Both the position numbers and the translations under genes were made by a program. This document shows, piece after piece, positions 1 to 4,913 of a stretch of 7,009 nucleotides of DNA (positions are counted from its first letter, which is position 1; each line of letters starts with the position of its first letter). The notes under the pieces are model-generated. The model searched no databases, had not been told where the DNA came from, and was given only the letters and a program-made list of their open reading frames with translations. The DNA is from Chloroflexota bacterium (GTDB lineage: Bacteria; Chloroflexota; Ktedonobacteria; Ktedonobacterales; Ktedonobacteraceae). The DNA is taken from contig VBJK01000455.1 of NCBI GenBank assembly GCA_005879655.1, positions 22,113 through 29,121 on the forward strand, read 5' to 3'.

Positions 1-2
1 TG

Positions 3-455
3 CACCACTCACAAGAAGAGCTTCTCACGCATCTCAACCGCATGTCCCAGGGCACCACCATAGACATGCTGAACATCAAAATCGTGAGCGCAGAGCAAGA
101 CCGCATCGTGGGCACTATGCCCATCGGACCACACCAGCGGCAAGTTTCGGGCTATCTACACGGCGGCGTATCAGTCGTGCTGGCCGAAACGCTGGCATCA
201 TTGGGGAGTATGCTCAGTATCGATACCGACACACAACTGGCCTTCGGGCTGGAGATTAACGCCAACCACTTGCGCTCGAAACGTGAGGGCATAGTAACCG
301 GCGTGGCAACCGCTATTCACAAGGGGCGTACAACACACATCTGGGACATCAAGATCAGCGACGAACAAGATAAACTGATCTGTGTGTCCCGCTGTACAGT
401 CGCCGTTGTGCAGAAGCCAGTGGACAATGAGCAGGTTCATCACGAATCTCCGTAG
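3..455 (+). CDS. PaaI/YdiI-type hotdog-fold acyl-CoA thioesterase, 5' partial
   Basis: Probable cytosolic thioesterase hydrolysing an acyl- or aroyl-CoA; the substrate cannot be read from sequence. Counting from the ATG at 42, the motif HGGVSVVLAET carries His40 and Glu49, with Gln34 six residues before the His. These match in spacing the Gln-His-Glu catalytic set of E. coli YdiI (family knowledge). The ATG at 42 is unlikely to be the true start. The frame is open to the window edge, and the upstream residues (HHSQEELLTHLNR) resemble the N-terminal helix of YdiI-like proteins. There is also no Shine-Dalgarno before 42. I therefore call it partial from the first in-frame codon. The last codons (HESP-stop) lie inside a 33-nt repeat, so the natural C-terminus was probably replaced. 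It converges on the HAD gene. Family is clear; the physiological role is unknown. Confidence 0.85.
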   Translation, partial: HHSQEELLTHLNRMSQGTTIDMLNIKIVSAEQDRIVGTMPIGPHQRQVSGYLHGGVSVVLAETLASLGSMLSIDTDTQLAFGLEINANHLRSKREGIVTGVATAIHKGRTTHIWDIKISDEQDKLICVSRCTVAVVQKPVDNEQVHHESP

Positions 456-473
456 CTGCGCAGTTCATTGCGC
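441..473 (+). repeat. 33-nt repeat, copy 1 (direct)
   Basis: It begins with CACGAATCTCCGTAG and ends with TTCATTGCGC. It matches the reverse complement of copy 3 at 29 of 33 positions. The first 15 nt encode the final H-E-S-P-stop of the thioesterase. The second half has its own small hairpin (GCGCAG / TTGCGC). Confidence 0.85.
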
Positions 474-482
474 CGTGCTTGC

Positions 483-515
483 CATGAATCTCCGTAGCCG
501 TGTAATTTATTGCGC
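483..515 (+). repeat. 33-nt repeat, copy 2 (direct), left arm of a 90-nt imperfect palindrome
   Basis: It begins with CATGAATCTCCGTAG and starts 42 nt after copy 1, with 9 nt between the copies. It pairs with copy 3 at 27 of 33 positions. In the + strand RNA four of the six mismatches become G-U pairs. This copy is not in a gene. Confidence 0.85.
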
Positions 516-539
516 ATGTTTTGTTTATTTATGGCCCTG

Positions 540-572
540 GCGCAATGAATTGCGTAACTACGGAGATTCATG
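540..572 (-). repeat. 33-nt repeat, copy 3 (inverted)
   Basis: Read on the minus strand it begins with CATGAATCTCCGTAG and ends with ATTCATTGCGC. The inner part CGCAAT-TC-ATTGCG is itself palindromic. Its outer 15 nt encode the last H-E-S-P-stop of the HAD gene. With copy 2 it bounds a 90-nt element (483-572) with a 24-nt T-rich loop, which resembles a small MITE or a bidirectional terminator. No target-site duplication was identified. Confidence 0.85.
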
Positions 573-1290
573 ATCCGTTTGGGGATTGAAGCTCAGCACC
601 GCCGCCAGATCGGCGTAGACATAATCAGGCTTAATGGAAGAGCGCAGCAGACTTTCCCGTGTATCCTTGCCTGAGAGCACAAGCAACGTATGCGTACCCG
701 CCGCCTGCCCGGCCAGAATATCAATGCCCAACGTATCACCGATCATCACCGTCTCCTCCGGCGTACTATTGAGCGAGCGCATCGCCTCTTGAAGTAATGT
801 CGGTTGAGGCTTGCCGATCACCTCCGGCTTCACCTCGCTACCAGCTTCAATCGCCGCCACCATCGTCCCACACCCGGCTACCAATCCCCCGGCGATTGGT
901 AGTAGCGCATCCCGGTTAATGGCAACAAAGGCTGCACCAGCCCTGATGGCCAGTACAGCAGTAGTGAGCTTCTGGTAATCGAATGTACGGTCGAGTCCAA
1001 CCAGTACCACATCAATCTTGTCAGAAGCAGAACTGGCAACCTTGAGCTTATGCTCACACACCATATCAATCAAAGCCCAGTACATGAGCCGCGCTGGCCT
1101 GTATACCGAGACGTAGCAGTTTAGCTACAACCTGCACTTCGCTGGCAAACGAATTATTGGTGAGAAAAAGATATTTTTTCTGCTTGGCATCCAGCCAAGC
1201 AATAAATTCGCGCGCGCCAGGCAGTAATGCTTCACCTCGATAGACAACACCATCGAGATCGATAAGATAGGTCGTATAGGCTGGTGACAT
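558..1290 (-). pseudogene. HAD-IIA (NagD-like) phosphatase, broken by internal deletion and frameshift
   Basis: Two consecutive reading frames make one HAD-IIA hydrolase. The first (1290-1066) has motif I DLDGVVYRG and motif II LTNNS and ends ...AHVLGFD-stop. The second (coding until 558) begins around ALIDMVCEHKLKV near 1076. It holds the C2 cap (VGLDRTFDYQKL, INRDALLPI), the motif III lysine in IGKPQP and motif IV GDTLGIDILAG. HAD-IIA proteins normally have roughly 20-30 residues between AHVL and the ALID-like helix (a TSA..Y segment and a VIGE-type strand). Those are absent, so this looks like a deletion that also changed frame, not a simple one-base error. The joined length is about 243 residues against about 255-275 for the family. 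All catalytic motifs survive, so decay appears recent. The ATG is 3 nt after the dnaA-like stop, with GAGAG seven nt before it, suggesting translational coupling. The C-terminal HESP comes from the flanking repeat. Confidence 0.75.
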
Positions 1291-1293
1291 CGT

Positions 1294-2373
1294 TCACTCT
1301 CGCATTAATTGCTCGCGAATGGCAATGACCTCGCGCCGCAACGTTGGATTAACAGTAAGAGCACGCTCAATCTTTTCACAGGCGTGCAGTACCGTACTAT
1401 GATCGCGTCCACCAAAAAGCTGACCAATCTCCAATAGAGACGCTTGAGTCTCCTGCCGAATCAAGTACATGGCAATCTGGCGTGGCATGACGATATGCTT
1501 ATCGCGCTGTTTACTGCACATTGCTTCTAACGAAAGACGATAGTATTCCGCCACAGCCTGCGCAATCTGCCGACTATTCAAACGCGACTCACGGTTATCG
1601 TTACCCAGCGATGACATGGCAGCCCGCGCCACATCCAGCGTAAGATTTGTACGATGTAGCTGCTGATAGGCCATCAGGCGATTGAGGCAACCTTCTAATT
1701 CTCGAATATTCGTCTGCACACGACCAGCGATATAGGAGATAATATCATCAGGCACACGATACTGAAGGGCATCAGCCTTCACGCGCAGAATAGCCATACG
1801 CGTCTCTAGATCCGGCGGCTGAATATCAGCAATCAGGCCCCACTCGAAGCGTGAACGTAAGCGCTCTTCCAGACTGACAATAGCCTTGGGCGGACGATCA
1901 CTACAGATCACAATCTGCTTGCTCATCTCATGAAGACTATTGAACGTATGGAAAAATTCCTCCTCCGTCGATTCCTTACCTGCAATAAATTGAATATCGT
2001 CAACCAGCAAAATATCGACTGAGCGATACTTTGCCCGAAATTCTTCAGTTGTGCGATAACGAATAGCATTGATAATTTCATTAGTAAATTGCTCTGATGA
2101 GACATAGAGGACCACTAAACCGGTCTGTACACCCTCATGACCAATAGCATGCAATAAATGCGTCTTCCCCAGTCCCACCCCGCCATAAAGAAAAAGTGGA
2201 TTATACGACTCACCCGGCGCTTCCGCCACGGCCAGTGATGCGGCATGAGCTAAACGATTACTATTGCCAACAATAAAGGCGTCAAAAGTATAACGTGGGT
2301 TGAGTCGATTGTGCATCAAGATATTGGCACGTTGCTCATTGTCCCACTCTTCTAGCGAGGTAGAAGTGTTCAC
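1294..2373 (-). CDS. DnaA-like AAA+ initiator lacking domains I and II
   Basis: ATP-binding, double-strand DnaA-box-binding protein of about 359 aa; usual DnaA is about 440-480. Domain III starts within 25 residues of the start ([14 protein letters not shown]). Walker A GGVGLGKT is at about 64-71, Walker B DILLVDD at about 120-126, and the sensor 1 region SDRPP at about 158-162. A box VII arginine region ([12 protein letters not shown]) and a sensor 2 region ([12 protein letters not shown]) follow. Domain IV has the DnaA signature [12 protein letters not shown]...[12 protein letters not shown]. The N-terminal oligomerisation and helicase-loading domain is missing, and upstream DNA encodes RidA, so it was not lost to a local frameshift. 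I choose the GTG at 2373 because GGGAG lies 7 nt before it and it follows the ridA stop by 16 nt. A GTG at 2412 would overlap ridA and has no clear SD. It is probably a paralogue of the main replication DnaA, acting as a regulator or competitor at DnaA boxes (inference). I give no gene symbol for that reason. Confidence 0.88.
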   Translation of the reverse strand: MNTSTSLEEWDNEQRANILMHNRLNPRYTFDAFIVGNSNRLAHAASLAVAEAPGESYNPLFLYGGVGLGKTHLLHAIGHEGVQTGLVVLYVSSEQFTNEIINAIRYRTTEEFRAKYRSVDILLVDDIQFIAGKESTEEEFFHTFNSLHEMSKQIVICSDRPPKAIVSLEERLRSRFEWGLIADIQPPDLETRMAILRVKADALQYRVPDDIISYIAGRVQTNIRELEGCLNRLMAYQQLHRTNLTLDVARAAMSSLGNDNRESRLNSRQIAQAVAEYYRLSLEAMCSKQRDKHIVMPRQIAMYLIRQETQASLLEIGQLFGGRDHSTVLHACEKIERALTVNPTLRREVIAIREQLMRE

Positions 2374-2389
2374 CAGTATTCTCCCGCGA

Positions 2390-2779
2390 TTAGCCTTCGA
2401 CAAGTGCGACACACTCGATCTCGACTAGCGCCTGACGTGGTAATTCAGCGACCGCGACCGTAGAACGAGCTGGCGTGATATCGGCACTAAAATAACTCGC
2501 GTAGACAGCATTCATGGCCTGAAAATCACTCATACGGGCTAAAAAAACGTTAGTTTTAATGACCTGGTTGAGAGACGAACCTGCACTTTTGAGCACGGCT
2601 TGTAGATTGCGCAGTACTTGGTGCGTCTGTACCTGTACATCGTTGCCTGCAAGCTCGCCAGTAGCCGGATCAAGCGCTATTTGCCCGGAGGTATAAACAA
2701 ATTGACCACAGCGCACAGCCTGGCTATATGGACCTATAGCAGCTGGTGCCTGTGACGTACTAATTCGTGTATGTTCCAT
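2390..2779 (-). CDS. ridA: RidA-family reactive enamine/imine deaminase (YjgF/YER057c/UK114)
   Basis: Small cytosolic enzyme that hydrolyses reactive 2-aminoacrylate-type enamines/imines to ketoacids and ammonia; members act as homotrimers (family knowledge). With the ATG at 2779 the protein is 128 aa, the usual size. Conserved features are [11 protein letters not shown] (Tyr18), TSGQI, the PARSTV arginine at 105 that binds the substrate carboxylate, and Glu120 in VEIE; all fall at the positions seen in E. coli RidA. An alternative TTG at 2812 would add 11 unconserved residues and lies in the proposed -10 hexamer, so I reject it. It is the first gene of the ridA, dnaA-like, HAD operon. The SD before the ATG is weak. 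RidA-like proteins outside the core subgroup can have other roles, but the active-site set here favours true RidA. Confidence 0.9.
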   Translation of the reverse strand: MEHTRISTSQAPAAIGPYSQAVRCGQFVYTSGQIALDPATGELAGNDVQVQTHQVLRNLQAVLKSAGSSLNQVIKTNVFLARMSDFQAMNAVYASYFSADITPARSTVAVAELPRQALVEIECVALVEG

Positions 2780-2811
2780 GATAGATAATAATCCGTTACT
2801 AATACCGGACA

Positions 2812-2840
2812 AGTATAATCTTATCCTGTAAACGACACAA
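2812..2840 (-). promoter_or_regulatory. Candidate sigma70-type promoter for the ridA operon
   Basis: On the minus strand TATACT (2817-2812, 5 of 6 to consensus) is preceded after 17 nt by TTGTGT (2840-2835, 3 of 6). The predicted transcript would start near 2805, leaving a leader of about 25 nt before the ridA ATG. The same TATACT hexamer occurs in the proposed kinase promoter. The -35 is poor. Confidence 0.4.
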
Positions 2841-2895
2841 TCAAGAAAACGTAAATGCTATTTGGAATGGCAATGCAAGGACACAATCCATACCC

Positions 2896-2935
2896 TTTAA
2901 ATAAAAGGACGCGTTCATGCGCCCCTTCATTTAAA
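2896..2935 (-). terminator. Hairpin terminator downstream of the Ser/Thr kinase gene
   Basis: Two 17-nt arms (2896-2912 and 2919-2935) flank a 6-nt loop. Fourteen positions are Watson-Crick. The other three are G-U pairs only in the minus-strand RNA and A-C mismatches in the + strand RNA. The 3' arm in the minus RNA is U-rich (CCUUUUAUUUAAA). This points to transcription from the kinase side, 30 nt past its stop codon. The outer TTTAAAT/ATTTAAA pairs could also act as a weak terminator in the other direction. Confidence 0.6.
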
Positions 2936-2964
2936 AACGTCTGACAAACGTAAAATAAAACCTG

Positions 2965-3936
2965 TTAATATTGTCCACGATTGGTAGGAAATTGTCCCTG
3001 ACCATCTGCACTAGGAGCATATTGGTGTGGATAGGCTTGCGACGGCTGGGCAGCTATGGGAGCTTGCTTACGAGCCAGCTCTTTAGCGCAACTACGCAGT
3101 ACTTGTTGCATCTCTAATGCGGACGTGAAACGATCTTCCGGCTCTTTCTGCAACGAGCGTGCAACCACTTGCTCGACGGCTGACGGTACATTCGGATTAA
3201 ACTTGCGTAATGGTGGTGGAGTTGCGGTTGCATGTTGCATGGCGATGGAAACAGCTGTCGGACCACCAAAAGGAGGTTGCCCCGCCAACATCTCAAACAT
3301 GACAACACCCAAAGAGTAAAGATCCGAAGGTGCCGTTAACGTCTCCCCACGTGCCTGCTCTGGTGAGAGATAGTCAGCCGTCCCCAACACAATACCGCTA
3401 TTTGTCAGCCCAGCTTCTTCCGCGACACGCACAATACCGAAGTCAGTCAGCTTCACCCATGCACCTCCATCGCTGAGACCTCCCCCCGGAGCACCACCAC
3501 GGGCCAACATAATATTCTGCGGCTTGATATCACGGTGAATGTACTTTCTCGCGTGCGCTACCTGTAAAACCGCACAGACCTGAATGGCAACCTCAAGTGC
3601 CTCACGTGGCTGCAATTGACGGCGCTGACCGATCAGTTGTTTTAGTGTAGGACCTTGTATGTATTCCATCACAAGAAAATACTGGCCTGCCTCTTCCACG
3701 AAATCGTAGATAGTGACTGCGTTAGGATGCGCGAGCGCAGCGGCAGCACGGGCTTCACGGCGGAAGCGCTCCACGGCCTTGAGATCATTCTTATCAAGAG
3801 ACCGCAGAACTTTGATTGCAACAATCCGCTCGACACGGCGATCCCAGGTTTTGAAGACGCTCGCCATACCGCCGCTGGCTATATGCTCACGGATTTCGTA
3901 GCGTCCAGCAATGATAGTTCCTTCAAGTTGGTTCAA
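2965..3936 (-). CDS. PknB-like soluble Ser/Thr protein kinase
   Basis: Hanks-type kinase of 323 aa that should phosphorylate Ser/Thr of cytosolic partners; targets are unknown. The kinase domain spans about 13-285: Gly-rich loop IASGGMASVFK, Lys42 in VAIK, Glu61 of helix C, and catalytic loop HRDIKPQN (134-141, Asp136, Asn141). DFG is at 165-167, and the activation loop has a GT..Y motif followed by SPE at 191-193. All catalytic residues are present, so it should be active. A Gly-rich insertion (about 147-158) sits between the catalytic loop and DFG. The last 40 residues form a Gln/Pro/Ala/Tyr-rich, probably disordered tail. No transmembrane helix or PASTA repeat follows, unlike classical PknB. 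Start is TTG at 3936: GAGG lies 9 nt upstream and an in-frame TAA three codons before it. It forms its own unit, with a promoter upstream and a hairpin terminator downstream. Confidence 0.92.
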   Translation of the reverse strand: MNQLEGTIIAGRYEIREHIASGGMASVFKTWDRRVERIVAIKVLRSLDKNDLKAVERFRREARAAAALAHPNAVTIYDFVEEAGQYFLVMEYIQGPTLKQLIGQRRQLQPREALEVAIQVCAVLQVAHARKYIHRDIKPQNIMLARGGAPGGGLSDGGAWVKLTDFGIVRVAEEAGLTNSGIVLGTADYLSPEQARGETLTAPSDLYSLGVVMFEMLAGQPPFGGPTAVSIAMQHATATPPPLRKFNPNVPSAVEQVVARSLQKEPEDRFTSALEMQQVLRSCAKELARKQAPIAAQPSQAYPHQYAPSADGQGQFPTNRGQY

Positions 3937-3997
3937 CGTTTCTTACCTCAAACGACCTGGGCAGAGACACCACAGAGGATTAACTTTTTCAGTGCGT

Positions 3998-4026
3998 AGT
4001 ATACCATCAATATATCATTGTGTAAC
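3998..4026 (-). promoter_or_regulatory. Candidate sigma70-type promoter for the kinase gene
   Basis: On the minus strand GTTACA (4026-4021, 4 of 6 to TTGACA), then 17 nt, then TATACT (4003-3998, 5 of 6 to TATAAT). Transcription would begin near 3991, giving a leader of about 55 nt with GAGG close to the TTG start. Spacing and position are good. No operator palindrome is obvious. Confidence 0.5.
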
Positions 4027-4060
4027 CCCCTATAGTACGTGGCTCTTAGACAAGGGCACA

Positions 4061-4144
4061 ATGAGTGATCAAAGACCTGCTCAGGATGATTATGGCATAA
4101 ACTGCTATCAATGTCCAGAAAAGAAAAGGGTCCCCATCCTTTAG
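4061..4144 (+). CDS. Doubtful 27-aa ORF ending in the 80-bp palindrome
   Basis: An ATG opens the peptide MSDQRPAQDDYGINCYQCPE and onward to ...VPIL. It is hydrophilic, has one CxxC pair, and shows no signal peptide or membrane segment. AAGGG lies 5 nt before the ATG, and TATAGT at 4031-4036 could be a -10, but there is no good -35. The stop (TAG, 4142-4144) is inside the palindrome. Without the palindrome the frame would close a few codons later anyway (TGA after ...RILLSK). It may be a small gene, a gene remnant or chance. Confidence 0.2.
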   Translation: MSDQRPAQDDYGINCYQCPEKKRVPIL

Positions 4145-4207
4145 GGGAAAGCGCCGTGCAGGAGCAGCCAACCCTGCATGGCGCTTTCCCCTAAAGGATG
4201 GGGACCC
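4128..4207. repeat. 80-bp near-perfect palindrome (35-bp hairpin)
   Basis: The arms 4128-4155 and 4180-4207 are exact reverse complements over 28 nt, from GGGTCCCCATCC inward to AAAGCGCC. After one G-T opposition (4156/4179) a further 6 bp (TGCAGG/CCTGCA) pair, leaving a 10-nt loop. The single imperfection is a G-U pair in the + strand RNA. No U-tract follows on either strand, so it is not a standard intrinsic terminator. It could be a palindromic MITE-like element, an RNase III-type substrate or a structured RNA end. I see no target-site duplication. Confidence 0.9.
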
Positions 4208-4397
4208 GGATACTATTGTCTAAGTGAACAAAACTTCATACAAAATTGCCTCAAAACTTGTCTAGCAAAACAATTTCTTTCGCTCAAGAACCGTTTACAA
4301 TAATCATGGGTGTCAAGTTACCGATCTGTACGATCTTGAGATTTCCATCATTTTAATGATAAGGGGATAATACATCCGGTATCATTCAGATATCTGG

Positions 4398-4404
4398 AAA
4401 GGAG
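4398..4404 (+). promoter_or_regulatory. Strong ribosome binding site for the receiver gene
   Basis: AAAGGAG, 8 nt before the ATG at 4413, fixes that start over the internal Met12. The perfect palindrome CAGATATCTG lies directly upstream (4387-4396). Confidence 0.7.
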
Positions 4405-4412
4405 CGAGAGTA

Positions 4413-4850
4413 ATGGAACTGTCTGTACTCTCTTTCCCTGTGTCTATGGTGAGAGAAACGAAACAACGCTCTTCCGTTGCACGCCGTGTGCTGATTGTAG
4501 AGCAACAACCCAGTATTGTGGAGATACTCCATTGGGCATTGAAGCTAAAAGGATATGAGATAAGCGAGGTTTCGGGCAAGGATTGGATCGATCAGACTCT
4601 TGTTGGCGACAATGATTATTTAGCTATTGTGCTCGATTTGAGCATAGAGTCATGGTTCAACAGAGATGCCATCATCCAATGCCTGGAGCAACGATGGAAC
4701 ACGTTTCATACGAAAAAGCTTCCACTGATTGTGCTCACGACGGTCTCAGGCACCGAGAGATCACTCAATGGCTATCCTATTGTCCGTAAGCCGTTCCATA
4801 TTGGTGAGCTACTTGCCGAAGTCGAGTTGCTCGCTTCTCAGAATGTGTGA
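4413..4850 (+). CDS. Single-domain response-regulator receiver protein, altered acidic pair
   Basis: A 145-aa protein made of one CheY-like receiver domain (about 24-142) after a 23-residue N-terminal extension; it has no DNA-binding or enzymatic output domain. The likely phosphoacceptor is Asp75 (YLAIVLDLS), with the switch Thr109 (LIVLTT) and conserved Lys126 (VRKPF). The usual acidic pair that binds magnesium (DD after the first strand) is Glu30-Gln31 here (VLIVEQQPS). The stretch between the switch Thr and the Lys is about 5 residues shorter than in CheY-type domains, implying a reduced beta4-alpha4-beta5 region. Phosphorylation may therefore be weak or absent. No histidine kinase is nearby. 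It is monocistronic and converges on the PucR gene with 63 nt between their stops, where I see no clear terminator. Fold assignment is good; partner and output are unknown. Confidence 0.8.
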   Translation: MELSVLSFPVSMVRETKQRSSVARRVLIVEQQPSIVEILHWALKLKGYEISEVSGKDWIDQTLVGDNDYLAIVLDLSIESWFNRDAIIQCLEQRWNTFHTKKLPLIVLTTVSGTERSLNGYPIVRKPFHIGELLAEVELLASQNV

Positions 4851-4913
4851 GTCGCATCTGATACTTCTAGCGCAGACCTTGCAAACTTTTGTTAGCACAT
4901 GTAAGATTGCTGT

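Larger units (their letters stand above)
3937..4412. other. 476-nt intergenic region between divergent kinase and receiver genes
   Basis: This stretch has no convincing protein gene. It holds the kinase promoter (3998-4026, minus), a doubtful 27-codon ORF (4061-4144, plus), the 80-bp palindrome (4128-4207) and an AT-rich receiver leader (4208-4412). The leader contains two short perfect palindromes, ATCATT-TT-AATGAT (4347-4360) and CAGATATCTG (4387-4396). Possible -10-like hexamers such as GATAAT (4365-4370) lie upstream of the receiver gene, but none has a good -35, so its promoter is not assigned. Confidence 0.6.

Noticed and set aside
441..572. CRISPR-like array
   Set aside because: Only three units; the gap between the direct copies is 9 nt, the third copy is inverted, and two copies overlap gene ends. 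This is an interspersed palindromic repeat, not a CRISPR.
198..573. Short ORFs opposite or beside the thioesterase end (198-443 minus, 382-573 plus)
   Set aside because: Out of frame with the conserved hotdog motif and crossing the repeat; no recognisable protein.
1060..1090. Programmed frameshifting in the HAD gene
   Set aside because: There is no convincing slippery heptamer, and conserved residues are missing at the junction. A frameshift alone would not restore the normal protein.
2971..3034. DnaA-box-like sequences and a replication origin near the dnaA-like gene
   Set aside because: TGTGGATAG (3026-3034) is 8 of 9 to the box complement and TTGTCCACG (2971-2979) is 7 of 9, but both are inside the kinase coding sequence. 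There is no cluster, no AT-rich unwinding block beside them, and no dnaN.
3655..3999. Plus-strand ORF of 114 codons opposite the kinase start
   Set aside because: It is antisense to well-conserved kinase motifs and its translation shows no domain; a shadow frame.
4128..4207. Ordinary intrinsic terminator
   Set aside because: The stem is far longer than usual, no U-tract follows on either strand, and no well-supported gene ends just before it.
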